Positions 53,483 to 61,606 of a DNA stretch of 64,000 bases are shown one piece after another. Numbering within the stretch: position 1 is the first letter of the stretch; each line of letters opens with the position of its first letter. Source of the DNA: an uncultured Faecalibacterium sp. (lineage in GTDB: Bacteria; Bacillota; Clostridia; Oscillospirales; Ruminococcaceae); contig CALESJ010000045.1 of assembly GCA_937907025.1 (NCBI GenBank), positions 1-64,000 of the forward strand, in the 5' to 3' direction. The notes beneath the pieces were generated by a model that saw only the letters and a list, made by a program, of their open reading frames with translations, was not told the DNA's origin and did not search any database. Made by a program: the position numbers and the translations under genes.

Positions 53483-54487
53483 TCACTTTTTCTCTGTCTT
53501 CTGCTCCAGCACCTTGATGGAATCCAGATAGTCCTTTTCCACTTCACTAAGCGTCCGGGCCTTGTATTTTTTGTATTCGGTGGTTGCTTTCTCCACGGCC
53601 TGTTTATGGCTCACACTCCCGTTTCCTTGCAACAGCTGCTCGCCGCTCATCGTAAGAATGCGATCCAGATGTTCCGCCCAGTCTTTCATGGTCATAACCT
53701 GTTCCCGTTCCGCCTGACGTTCCGCAAAATCCAGATACCCGGAAACAAGCTGCCCCATTGCACGAAGTTCCTTTTCATTCAGATAGTTCTTTGCAATTAC
53801 AGCCTCTTTTAGCGTGGGGTGCTTTCCGGCAAATGTGGTAAGTCCCATAAATTCCTTTTCAGCGTCCGCTCTCGTGTAAATGACTTCAGCCGCTGTTTGC
53901 CCATGAATGGCATAGTGGATTTTGTTTTGGACTTTCCTGAAAAACTGAACAGAAATCTCCGCATGGGGATCATAGTCGATGCTGGTAGCGTAAATTTCCA
54001 AAACTTGCCGGTAAAATACTTTCTCTGAGGCGCGGATATCCCGGATGCGCTCCAACAGTTCCTTGAAGTATCCACCGCCACCCAAATTTTTCAAGCGTTC
54101 ATCATCCAAGGCAAACCCTTTTCGCATATACTCTTTCAGAATCCCAGTTGCCCAAATGCGAAATTGGGTGCCACGTTTGGACTTTACACGATAGCCGACT
54201 GAAATAATCACATCAAGATTGTAGTATTCAACCTGATAGGTTTTCCCGTCCGTAGCAGTTGTTGCAAATTTTGCAACAACTGAATCGCGCACAAGCTCAC
54301 CCTCGGTGAAAATGTTTTTGATATGCCTTGAAATCGTGGATTTATCCCGCTGGAACAGCTCGGCCATCTGATCAGCAGAAAGCCAGACGGTATCGCCGTC
54401 AAAGGTTGTCTCAATTTTGGTTAAACCATCTTCCGTTGTATAGATCATCATTTCAGAACCGAACAGGTTATCGTTTGAGTATTCCAT
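53483..54487 (-). CDS. RhuM-family protein
   Basis: 334 residues. An N-terminal HTH-like part (VWLSADQMAELFQRDKSTIS) with EYYNLDVIISVGYRVKS and FRIWATGILKEYM identify the virulence RhuM/antirepressor-type family common on mobile elements. The C-terminal region is helical (LVSGYLDFAERQAERE). Function is unknown; a DNA-binding or toxin-like role has been proposed for relatives. ATG 54487 follows GAGGTG. It ends 33 bases before the recombinase start. Confidence 0.85.
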   Translation of the reverse strand: MEYSNDNLFGSEMMIYTTEDGLTKIETTFDGDTVWLSADQMAELFQRDKSTISRHIKNIFTEGELVRDSVVAKFATTATDGKTYQVEYYNLDVIISVGYRVKSKRGTQFRIWATGILKEYMRKGFALDDERLKNLGGGGYFKELLERIRDIRASEKVFYRQVLEIYATSIDYDPHAEISVQFFRKVQNKIHYAIHGQTAAEVIYTRADAEKEFMGLTTFAGKHPTLKEAVIAKNYLNEKELRAMGQLVSGYLDFAERQAEREQVMTMKDWAEHLDRILTMSGEQLLQGNGSVSHKQAVEKATTEYKKYKARTLSEVEKDYLDSIKVLEQKTEKK

Positions 54488-54548
54488 TCGCATTCACCTC
54501 GGTTTTCAATCACAAATTTGTTTGGACTCTTATATCACGTATATTATA

Positions 54549-54734
54549 TCATGCAGCAATTTTGCCTGCAACTGCTTCCGGCTTGAAAACAGATTCTTTT
54601 TTGCCTGTTGTCGCGCTGTCCTGATCCTCAAGCGGAACCGCCGGAGCAGGCAGGTTGTCGACATCCAACTCCGAAGCGTACTTCTCAATCAGGTTGGCCA
54701 GCAGGTCTGCAAAACCGCTCCACTCATCGATCAT
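54549..54734 (-). CDS. Small element-encoded protein, unknown
   Basis: 61 residues with an amphipathic helical N-terminus (MIDEWSGFADLLANLIEKYA) and a Pro-rich tail. ATG 54734 is chosen because GAAAGGGAAA precedes it; it overlaps the end of the mobilization gene by 11 bases. Short proteins at this place follow MobV genes on related elements (family knowledge, not checked). Confidence 0.6.
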   Translation of the reverse strand: MIDEWSGFADLLANLIEKYASELDVDNLPAPAVPLEDQDSATTGKKESVFKPEAVAGKIAA

Positions 54735-55680
54735 AGGCAGTTTCCCTTTCTTTTTTATGCGGGTGTTTATAAAGTTCCAATACTTCTGGCGGTATCTGCT
54801 CCAATATCGCCACGGCACTGTCATAGTCGCGCCGCAGCTTGAGGTCTTCGATCTGCTTTAGGGTGCTGACCTTCTGCGCCGATGCGAGAGATTCTTCCAG
54901 TTCAGCATTTTTCGTTTTCAGCTTTTTGTTTTCGGATGCTGTTTTCGTGAAGGCTACGCCATATTTCCGCAGCAGCGTGTCCATCTTCTCCACGCTGGGA
55001 ATATAGGTGTCCAAAATTTTGCAAATTTCCTCCGCCCGGCTTTTGGCGTTGAAGGGATTGATTCCGGTGAGCAGATCCTCCAGTTTGTCCTTCTGTTTGG
55101 TCAGCCGGGTCATCTCCTTGAACACACGGGGCGGGATATGGTCACGCCCTGTTTGGCTGGCGCTCTCGCCACGCTCCAAATCCGGGAACTTCTTGACCAT
55201 GTGTTTCCAAAACTCATCCTGCCACCAGGTCAGCTTCTTTTTATTGCCCATAATGTCTTTGGCGCTGAGCCTGCCGTCCTCCGTCAGCGGGACAAAACAA
55301 AGGTGCATATGGGGCGTTTTCTCGTCCATATGCACCACGGCGGATAAAATTGTCTCTTTGGATTGATGCTGCTCCAGAAAGCGCAGAGCTTCCTCGAAAA
55401 ACACGCGAATCTCCGCCCGTTTCTTCCCCTTGAAGAACTCCGGGCTGGCAGTGAACAGCGTCTCGATCATACGGATACTGTCTTTCCGGGTACGGCATCC
55501 GGCGGCAGCAATCTGCCGTTCCGATTCCGTCCGGTACTTGCCGGGCGGTTTGACCAGATGGAAGTTGTACTTGCTTCGGCTGGTGTCCACATCAGGATTG
55601 CTGGCGTATTTCTCCTTTGTGCGCTCGTTGTGGGCCTCAATATTACCGATCTCAGACCCCTTGTATTTTGCAAATCGCAT
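54724..55680 (-). CDS. MobV/Pre-type plasmid mobilization relaxase
   Basis: 318 residues. The N-terminus (MRFAKYKGSEIGNIEAHNER) and the metal triad in VVHMDEKTPHMHL (H-x-D-E-x-x-P-H-x-H) identify a MobV relaxase, which nicks at oriT and starts transfer. A long C-terminal coiled coil follows. No ribosome site precedes ATG 55680 and the upstream sequence is a fragment of another gene, so the 5' region may have been rearranged. oriT was not located. Confidence 0.88.
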   Translation of the reverse strand: MRFAKYKGSEIGNIEAHNERTKEKYASNPDVDTSRSKYNFHLVKPPGKYRTESERQIAAAGCRTRKDSIRMIETLFTASPEFFKGKKRAEIRVFFEEALRFLEQHQSKETILSAVVHMDEKTPHMHLCFVPLTEDGRLSAKDIMGNKKKLTWWQDEFWKHMVKKFPDLERGESASQTGRDHIPPRVFKEMTRLTKQKDKLEDLLTGINPFNAKSRAEEICKILDTYIPSVEKMDTLLRKYGVAFTKTASENKKLKTKNAELEESLASAQKVSTLKQIEDLKLRRDYDSAVAILEQIPPEVLELYKHPHKKERETAYDR

Positions 55681-55688
55681 AATCGCGT

Positions 55689-55832
55689 GCAATCTATAAA
55701 GATCAGGCCATTGCATGAGTTATTCAACATCAACTTCTGCGCCCACGATTTAATGTATTCCTCTATCAGTTCAAATTTCTTGATTGTGTGAGGGCTGGCC
55801 TTGCTAATTACGCTTTTCTTTCTCGCTGGCAT
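55689..55832 (-). pseudogene. Truncated three-Cys-motif partner gene (tcmP) remnant
   Basis: Forty-eight residues (MPARKKSVISKASPHTIKKF... to GLIFIDC) match the remembered N-terminus of TcmP. After FIDC the frame runs into the start of the mobilization gene and the rest of the family (about 300 residues) is missing. The breakpoint is 8 bases before the mob ATG. GAAGGGTGA precedes the ATG. Probably a deletion that fused two neighbouring genes of an ancestral element. Confidence 0.65.
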
Positions 55833-55843
55833 ATCGTCACCCT

Positions 55844-56065
55844 TCACTTAATAACGTCTTTTTCGGTAGGAATCAACTCTACGATGTCTCCAATATCGCA
55901 ATTCAACGTTTTGCATACCTTCATTAGCACTTCCATACTGACAGTTTCACCTTTAGACAGCTTGGTAACGGACGCCCAGCTGATACCGGCCTTCGCCTGC
56001 AAATCCTTTTTCTTCATATCTCTATCTATCAGGATTTTCCATAATTTTTTGTAACTAACTTCCAT
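55844..56065 (-). CDS. XRE-family helix-turn-helix regulator
   Basis: 73 residues, a single Cro/C1-type HTH (LQAKAGISWASVTKLSKGE, then LMKVCKTLNCDIGDIVELI). ATG 56065 follows AAGGGGAC. It probably controls the genes downstream on the element. It is the outermost gene of the element towards rlmD. Its stop falls 11 bases before the tcmP remnant's start. Confidence 0.88.
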   Translation of the reverse strand: MEVSYKKLWKILIDRDMKKKDLQAKAGISWASVTKLSKGETVSMEVLMKVCKTLNCDIGDIVELIPTEKDVIK

Positions 56066-56274
56066 AGCAGTCCCCTTGTCTTTATTATAAGGCACCTGAA
56101 GTGATACATACACAATAGCAGGATACCACAAACCCTCTCAAAGCACAAGGATCATCTTCATATTTGCGCGAATTTTCTTCTTTTTATCAAGAAAAATCTA
56201 TGTAAATATGAGGCGGCCAGAACAATTTCAAGTATGCAACTGATGTGTAACAAAAAAGGAATGATATCCAAATA

Positions 56275-56325
56275 AAAAATAGCCAAGTCCGTTTGCTATA
56301 TACTGCAAACAGGCTTGACTATTTT
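56275..56325 (-). terminator. Element-borne terminator downstream of hybrid rlmD
   Basis: A long imperfect stem (56276-56296 with 56305-56325, mismatches only at two positions) with a TATATACT loop is followed on the minus strand by ATTTTTTATT. The preceding 56066-56274 is AT-rich and holds no gene. Confidence 0.75.
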
Positions 56326-56331
56326 ATCGGA

Positions 56332-57762
56332 TCAAATCATTTGAAAATGCCTCAATGCCTCCATAATCGCCGCTTCCTTCTCCGGCGGGCACTGCGGTAC
56401 TTTCGCATCTTCTTTTTTCGACAAGTTATAGCTCTGCCCAACCTCCAGACCGCATTTCCGTTTGACCTGGGAGATATATAAGCTGGACACCTTCAAACCA
56501 TACTTCTCCAACACATAGGCTTTGATCTCGTCATAGGTCGCCTTGCTCTCCGCCGCCGTCAGATCCAGCTCATCCAGATTCAACTCCACTTCGATATGCT
56601 GCTTGGTGTTTAGTTTGGACAAAAGTACTACCGTCTCCAGATGTTCGGTGTGGGGGAAGAGGTCCACGGGCTGGAAGCCGGTGGCCTGCCAGCCGCGGAG
56701 GGTGAACAGGCCTACATCGCGGGAGAGGGTTTCGGGGTCACAGCTCACATACACGATGCGCTTGGGCGCCATAGCTGTGACGGCGGCGATGAATTCCGGC
56801 GTGGTGCCTGCCCGGGGCGGGTCCAGAAAGACCACGTCGGGATGCAGGCCCTCCTGGGCGGCCTGTTGGATCCAGGCAGTGGCATCGGCACGGAAAAACC
56901 GGGCGTTTTTGATGTGGTTGCGGGCGGCGTTGGCCGCAGCGTCCTTCACGGCGGCGGGGGTCTGTTCCACCCCGATGAGCCGCCCGGCCCCGGCGGATAC
57001 GGCACACAGACCGATGGTGCCGGTGCCGCAGTAGGCGTCCAGCACCGTTTCTTTGCCGGTGAGGGCGGCGGCCTCGATAGCCTTGCGGTAGAGTACCTCA
57101 GTCTGGGCGGGGTTCACCTGGTAAAAGCTGGAGGCCGAGATGGAAAACTGCAGCCCGCACAGAGTGTCCAGAATATAACCCGGACCGTACAGCACCCGCA
57201 CATCCTTGCCCAGCACCGCGCTGGTATGGCGGGGATTGCAGTTGTGCACCACCGTGGTCACCCAGGGGGCGGCCTTGCGCAGGGCTGCCACAAAGTTCCG
57301 GCTGCCGGGCAGGCGGTCGGCGGCGGTGACAAGCACCACCATCACCTGGGCGGTATGCACGCCCCGGCGGACCAGAACATGCCGCACCAGTCCGGTGCCC
57401 CGGTCCTCATCATAGGCAGGCCAGCGGCAGGCCCGGGCTGCGTCCACGGCAGCTTTCAGCGTCTGGTTGAGGACTTCATCCTGCAGCAGGCAGCCCTCTT
57501 CCGGCATGGGCAGCACATGATGGCTCCCGGCGGCGTAGATGCCGGCGTACACCCCGCCCCGGCCCTGGGCGAAGGTGGCAATGGCTTTGTTGCGGTAATG
57601 CCAGGGGTTCACCTGGCCCAGAACGGGCGCCACGGGCGCGTAGCGTTCCAGCAGGGTCCGGGCTTTCTGCTGCTTTTGGGCCAGCTGCTGCTCGTAAGGC
57701 AGGCCCAGCAGAGGACAGCCGCCGCATTTGCGGGACTGCAGGGGACATTTCCGGGTGGACAT
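56332..57762 (-). CDS. rlmD: 23S rRNA (uracil-C5) methyltransferase with element-derived C-terminus
   Basis: 476 residues. An N-terminal [4Fe-4S] Cys cluster (CPLQSRKCGGCPLLG), SAM-binding DAYCGTGTIGLC, FLDPPRAG and catalytic SCDPETLSRD identify the RlmD/RumA methyltransferase, which makes m5U1939-type methylation in 23S rRNA. Residues from about 378 on (99 residues, VLLSKLNTKQHIEVELNLDE and beyond) are not RlmD but the displaced tail of the serine recombinase gene. All catalytic motifs precede the junction. AAAGGAAG precedes ATG 57762. Confidence 0.9.
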   Translation of the reverse strand: MSTRKCPLQSRKCGGCPLLGLPYEQQLAQKQQKARTLLERYAPVAPVLGQVNPWHYRNKAIATFAQGRGGVYAGIYAAGSHHVLPMPEEGCLLQDEVLNQTLKAAVDAARACRWPAYDEDRGTGLVRHVLVRRGVHTAQVMVVLVTAADRLPGSRNFVAALRKAAPWVTTVVHNCNPRHTSAVLGKDVRVLYGPGYILDTLCGLQFSISASSFYQVNPAQTEVLYRKAIEAAALTGKETVLDAYCGTGTIGLCAVSAGAGRLIGVEQTPAAVKDAAANAARNHIKNARFFRADATAWIQQAAQEGLHPDVVFLDPPRAGTTPEFIAAVTAMAPKRIVYVSCDPETLSRDVGLFTLRGWQATGFQPVDLFPHTEHLETVVLLSKLNTKQHIEVELNLDELDLTAAESKATYDEIKAYVLEKYGLKVSSLYISQVKRKCGLEVGQSYNLSKKEDAKVPQCPPEKEAAIMEALRHFQMI

Positions 57763-57796
57763 AGGGCAACTTCCTTTATATATAGGGTAAGCGGCT

Positions 57797-57826
57797 TTGC
57801 GGGGGACTTGCCGCATATGGTATACT
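57797..57826 (+). promoter_or_regulatory. Promoter of flavodoxin-like gene
   Basis: TTGCGG (57797-57802) and TATACT (57821-57826) are 18 bases apart, divergent from rlmD. Confidence 0.55.
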
Positions 57827-57886
57827 GGAAACGGTAAGATTTTCCGGCCCGGGGTTGTGCCCGTGCCGCATACGGAGGGAATCGAA

Positions 57887-58507
57887 ATGAATGTTTTGCT
57901 TATCAACGGCAGCCCCCATGCCCACGGCTGCACCGATGCAGCTCTGCAGGAAGTGGCCAAGGCCCTGAACGCCGACGGCATTGAAACCACCATCTTCCAC
58001 ATCGGGGCGGCTCCGGTGGCCGGCTGTGTGGGCTGCGGCGGCTGCGCCAAGGCCGGACAGTGCGTCTTCGGCGGTCCGGTGGCCGATGTGGTGCCTCTGG
58101 CCGAAAAGGCCGACGCCTTTGTCTTCGGCGCGCCGGTGCACTATGCCACCGCTGCAGCGGGGATGCTGGGCTTCATGCACCGTCTGGCGTACAGCGCCGG
58201 GCGCATCCTGCGCCACAAGCCGGCGGCCATCGTGACCAGTGCTCGCCGTGGCGGCACCACCACCGCCCTGGAAGCCCTGGAAAAGGTGCCCCAGTTCTGC
58301 GAGATGCCGCTGGTCAGCTCCACTTACTGGCCCATGGTCCACGGCAGCAATGCCGAACAGGCCGCCCAGGACGAAGAAGGCATGCAGATCATGCGCAATC
58401 TGGGCCATAACATGGCCTGGCTGCTGAAGTGCATCGAGGCAGGCCGCGCCGCAGGCATCGAACCGCCGGTGGCCGAGAACACACTGCGCACCAACTTCAT
58501 CCGCTGA
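57887..58507 (+). CDS. Flavodoxin-family NAD(P)H-dependent oxidoreductase
   Basis: 206 residues. The FMN phosphate loop is LLINGSPHAHGCTDAAL, followed by GCVGCGGCAKAGQC (an extra Cys cluster seen in iron-sulfur flavoproteins) and FVFGAPVHYATAAAGM. Reduces quinones, metals or disulfides; the substrate is unknown. ACGGAGGG precedes ATG 57887. Confidence 0.85.
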   Translation: MNVLLINGSPHAHGCTDAALQEVAKALNADGIETTIFHIGAAPVAGCVGCGGCAKAGQCVFGGPVADVVPLAEKADAFVFGAPVHYATAAAGMLGFMHRLAYSAGRILRHKPAAIVTSARRGGTTTALEALEKVPQFCEMPLVSSTYWPMVHGSNAEQAAQDEEGMQIMRNLGHNMAWLLKCIEAGRAAGIEPPVAENTLRTNFIR

Positions 58508-58518
58508 ATTTTACAGGC

Positions 58519-58546
58519 AAGGCCGGGGAGTTTCCCCGGCCTTTTG
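58519..58546. terminator. Terminator after flavodoxin-like gene
   Basis: A 10-11 bp stem (58519-58529 with 58534-58543) with TTT in the loop is followed by TTTTGCTTT on the right. It lies between convergent genes. Confidence 0.8.
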
Positions 58547-58555
58547 CTTTGCGGG

Positions 58556-59125
58556 TCAGGCTGCGGAATCCAACAGGGCGGCGGCACTTTCCGGCGTCTG
58601 CCCGGTGGGAAAAACGCCCTGCAGCAGGTCCACGATGTGGTCGGTTTCGGCGGAATGGGTCATGGCCGAAACATACACGGTCAGGCCGCTGTCATAGGTC
58701 ACCTGGGCAAAAATGGCCTGGTAGCTGCCGCAGTCATACCGCACGGCGGAGGTTTCGGCGTCGGGAACCGTGAAGTCCATCTCGTACTCAATGGCGGCGG
58801 TGGTTTCCTGGGCCAGTTCCTCCCCGGATTGGGCCAGAAAATCGGTGTAGGTGTCGGTGACTTGCAGCAGCACCGCCGTATAGTTGAAACTGGTGCCGCA
58901 CATCAGGCTCACCGTGTCTGCCTGGGGTTCGGTGGGGGCCTCCCACACGCTGGTGTCGTAAATCACCGAAACCCCGTTGGAACCGTCGTACTGGACGTAG
59001 GCGGGCGCTTCCTTGGCGGCGTTCTCACTGCCGTACAGGTAGGACATGAAGTCCCCGAAAGAACAGGCGCTCAGACTCAGCGCCAGCCCGGCGGCCAGCA
59101 GCGGCAGCAAAATTTTATGTTTCAT
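58556..59125 (-). CDS. Lipoprotein of unknown function
   Basis: 189 residues. The lipobox LSAC follows a short hydrophobic signal (MKHKILLPLLAAGLALS), so residue Cys21 or so would be lipidated outside the membrane. The mature part is acidic with no recognised domain. AAGGAAGGG precedes ATG 59125. It lies 16 bases after the PAP2 gene and is probably co-transcribed. Confidence 0.75.
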   Translation of the reverse strand: MKHKILLPLLAAGLALSLSACSFGDFMSYLYGSENAAKEAPAYVQYDGSNGVSVIYDTSVWEAPTEPQADTVSLMCGTSFNYTAVLLQVTDTYTDFLAQSGEELAQETTAAIEYEMDFTVPDAETSAVRYDCGSYQAIFAQVTYDSGLTVYVSAMTHSAETDHIVDLLQGVFPTGQTPESAAALLDSAA

Positions 59126-59141
59126 GAATATGGACCCTTCC

Positions 59142-59654
59142 TTAGTATGGAATGAAACAGAACCAGAGGGCGGACCCCAGCCAGGAGGCGGCGGCGCCGA
59201 ACACCAGCCCGGCCAGCACATCGGAGATGTAGTGCACCCCGCACAGCACCCGGGTCAGGGCAATGACCAGGGCCAGCACGGCCAGAAGCAGAGCGGCGGC
59301 AGGCAAAACGGGAAGAGCTGCCACCGCGATGCAGGCCGCTGAAAAGCAGTGGCGGCTGGGAAAACTCTGGCCTTTGGTGTCCTTGGGAAACAGGGGCGCA
59401 AAGCCGAGGGTTTCATACGGGCGGGGACGGTTGATGGCCCGGCGCAGAACGGTGCCCAGCACAAACACCACGGCGGGCACGACCAGAAACGGCCCGATTT
59501 GCGGGTCCCTGCGCCATACAAGCAGCAGGGCCAGCCCGGCATACAGCAGATACACGGCGGCAACGGCGCCCAGGGACAGGGCACGCAGCAGCTTTTTGGC
59601 GGCGGGGCGGGCGTTGAACCAGCCGAGCACCGCCCGGTAGCGGTCTGCGGTCAT
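59142..59654 (-). CDS. PAP2-superfamily membrane phosphatase
   Basis: 170 residues with about five TM helices. The three PAP2 motifs are RRAINRPRP, PSRH (SFPSRHCF) and TRVLCGVHYISDVLAG. It removes phosphate from a lipid such as undecaprenyl or phosphatidate phosphate at the outer face of the membrane. AAAGGAGG precedes the ATG. Confidence 0.9.
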   Translation of the reverse strand: MTADRYRAVLGWFNARPAAKKLLRALSLGAVAAVYLLYAGLALLLVWRRDPQIGPFLVVPAVVFVLGTVLRRAINRPRPYETLGFAPLFPKDTKGQSFPSRHCFSAACIAVAALPVLPAAALLLAVLALVIALTRVLCGVHYISDVLAGLVFGAAASWLGSALWFCFIPY

Positions 59655-59739
59655 GGCAGGGCCTCCTTTCCGGAATTTTGCGGGAGCAAAATATTTCCTT
59701 ATTATTATAACAGGTCAAGGATACCATCCCCCGGGCGGC

Positions 59740-59768
59740 TTGTCAAACCACGGGGCGGCGGGTATAAT
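59740..59768 (+). promoter_or_regulatory. Promoter of polymerase-like membrane gene
   Basis: TTGTCA (59740-59745) and TATAAT (59763-59768) are 17 bases apart; the GTG start at 59808 follows AAAGGAGG. Confidence 0.75.
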
Positions 59769-59807
59769 AGGCCCAGAATGTTTTGAACAAAAAGGAGGCC
59801 GGGCCGG

Positions 59808-61142
59808 GTGTTCGGATTTGCAAACGGGCTGCTGCTGGCGTTGTTCGCGGCGGCCATATGGGACCTGGGGCAGGCGTGGCTTGCCCAGACGCCGGGACCC
59901 GGCCGGATACGCCGGGCCGTGAGTGTCCTGTGGCGGGAAGACCACTATCTTTTCGGCAATTGGGGCGCCGGCTGGCGGATAAAGGCCGGGGCGGTATGCT
60001 TTGCGGTGGGGCTGGCGGCCTATGAGGTCAGCGTGGCTTTCTGCAACAGCATGGCCCGGGACGCCTGGCCCTGGGTGCAGGGCGTGCTCTCCCCGGTGCT
60101 GGACTGGGCGGCGTTCCTCTGCTTCGGGGTCAAGATCCTGTTCGGCACCCGGTATACCTGGCGCAGTCTGGGCGTGGCCGGGGCGCTGTACTTCATCGCC
60201 CGGTGGGTATACTTCAACTGCCACAACATCTGGTGGATCGGGCTGGCGGTGGCCGTGCTGGCGGCCAAGGACCTGCCTCTGGAAAAAGCGCTGAAAACCT
60301 TTCTGGTGGCAGGGACAGCGGCCATTCTGGTGGTGGTGGGGCTCAACTATGTGGGGCTGCTGCCCCCGGCCCCCGGCCTGGCGGCAGAACGCAACCTGTA
60401 CGAGATCCGCGGCACCTACGGGTACGGCCACCCCAATACCTTCGGCGGGCTGGTCTTTGGCCTGGGGCTGGCCTACGCCATGCTGCGGGCCAGAAAGCCC
60501 CGGTGGGCGGACGTGGTGGTCATTGCGTTGGTGGGCGTGTTTTTGTACAAAGGCCCGGCCTGCCGCACGGCGGCTCTGTGCTGCTTTGCCCTGACGGTGC
60601 TGCTGGCCTGGTGCCGCCTGCGCCGGGACAGACCCCTGCCCCGGTTTGCGGCGCCGCTGTGCGCTGCCGTGGTGCCCGCCCTGGCCGCGGTGAGCTTTCT
60701 GCTGCCGCTGCCCATGGTCAAGAACGGCCCCTGGTGGTCGGACTTTGGCCCGGCCTGGCTGGCCAAGCTGGATGATGTCCTGACCGGGCGGCTGTCCCTG
60801 GTGTGGATCGCCTACCGGCTGCTGGATGTGAAGATCGCCGGACAGGTGCTGCCCGATTGGCCGGCGCTGGACAATAGCTTTGTGTTTTCTCTGTATCAGT
60901 TCGGCCCGGTGATGACGCTGCTGGTGGCGGTGCTGGCGGCAGCGGCTCTGTGGGGCTTTGCCCGCCGCGGCGGACGGGTGGAGGTGTGCTGTCTGGGCAT
61001 CATGCTGCTGTACGCCTATATGGAGTGCCAGAGTTTCCACCTGACCACCAACCCGGCGGCGCTGCTGCTGGCGGGGGCGGTGTTTGCCCAGGCCCCCGGG
61101 CAGTGGGCGGCGGTGTACGGACCGCTTGAAACCAAATTCTAA
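59808..61142 (+). CDS. Wzy/O-antigen-polymerase-like polytopic membrane protein
   Basis: 444 residues with about ten TM helices. A periplasmic-type loop with RGTYGYGHPNTFGGLVFG and GPACRTAALCC resembles the polymerase/ligase fold of Wzy-type proteins. It might polymerise surface glycan units. GTG start. No glycan gene cluster surrounds it, so the role is uncertain. Confidence 0.65.
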   Translation: MFGFANGLLLALFAAAIWDLGQAWLAQTPGPGRIRRAVSVLWREDHYLFGNWGAGWRIKAGAVCFAVGLAAYEVSVAFCNSMARDAWPWVQGVLSPVLDWAAFLCFGVKILFGTRYTWRSLGVAGALYFIARWVYFNCHNIWWIGLAVAVLAAKDLPLEKALKTFLVAGTAAILVVVGLNYVGLLPPAPGLAAERNLYEIRGTYGYGHPNTFGGLVFGLGLAYAMLRARKPRWADVVVIALVGVFLYKGPACRTAALCCFALTVLLAWCRLRRDRPLPRFAAPLCAAVVPALAAVSFLLPLPMVKNGPWWSDFGPAWLAKLDDVLTGRLSLVWIAYRLLDVKIAGQVLPDWPALDNSFVFSLYQFGPVMTLLVAVLAAAALWGFARRGGRVEVCCLGIMLLYAYMECQSFHLTTNPAALLLAGAVFAQAPGQWAAVYGPLETKF

Positions 61143-61145
61143 AGA

Positions 61146-61178
61146 AAAACGGCACCCGTTTCTGGCGGGTGCCGTTTT
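61146..61178 (+). terminator. Terminator after polymerase-like gene
   Basis: A 13-bp stem (61146-61158 with 61166-61178) ends in TTTT. It is convergent with the superoxide reductase gene. Confidence 0.85.
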
Positions 61179-61228
61179 GGTGTATGGAGAGTAAAAGGGA
61201 AAGTTTCGATGAGAACAGGGATACCCGC

Positions 61229-61606
61229 TTACAGGTCGGCCTTCCACAGACCGTGCAGGTTGCAGTAAGCGTAGACGGCCTTGGCGGTTTCGCCTTCGGC
61301 CAGAGCGAAGGTGGCGGCGGGTTCGGCGCCGGGGGCCAGGTGCTTCACGGCAAAACCCTTGTCGGTTTCCAGCAGAATCCACTCGATCCAGTGCTCGGGA
61401 GCCATGGGATGAGCCACAGAACCCACCTTCACGTCCACGGTGCTGCCGTTGACGGTGGCCACGGGAACGTGCTTTTCCTGGGCGGCGTCCACGCTGCCGG
61501 GAACCAGCAGGTCCATCTTCTGGCCGCAGCACATGACCGGCACGCCGGCGTCGTTGAGCATGGTGATGATGTTGCCGCAGTGGGCGCAGCGATAAATCTT
61601 GATCAT
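61229..61606 (-). CDS. Desulfoferrodoxin-type superoxide reductase
   Basis: 125 residues. The N-terminal desulforedoxin cluster reads CAHCGN and VMCCGQK (four Cys); the catalytic iron centre uses His in EKHVPVA, in AHPMAPEHWIEW and Cys/His in YCNLHGLW. It reduces superoxide to peroxide in strict anaerobes without producing oxygen. GGAGG precedes ATG 61606. It is divergent from the scaffold/GGGtGRT operon. Confidence 0.92.
   Translation of the reverse strand: MIKIYRCAHCGNIITMLNDAGVPVMCCGQKMDLLVPGSVDAAQEKHVPVATVNGSTVDVKVGSVAHPMAPEHWIEWILLETDKGFAVKHLAPGAEPAATFALAEGETAKAVYAYCNLHGLWKADL

Larger units (their letters stand above)
51796..56630. mobile_element. 4.8-kb integrative mobilizable element inserted in rlmD
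   Basis: The boundaries are inferred from swapped coding ends: the recombinase ends EQVETVCTLVPKK and RlmD continues HLETVVLLSKLNTK; both genes are on the minus strand. Joining rlmD up to 56629 with bases below 51797 restores a normal short RlmD terminus, and the reciprocal joint extends the recombinase by about 95 codons. The crossover lies in or beside the aligned Val codons at 51795-51797 and 56629-56631. Contents are a serine recombinase, RhuM-like protein, 61-residue protein, MobV relaxase, truncated tcmP and XRE regulator. No conjugation genes, so transfer would need a helper. Base composition is clearly lower in GC than the host. Confidence 0.8.
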
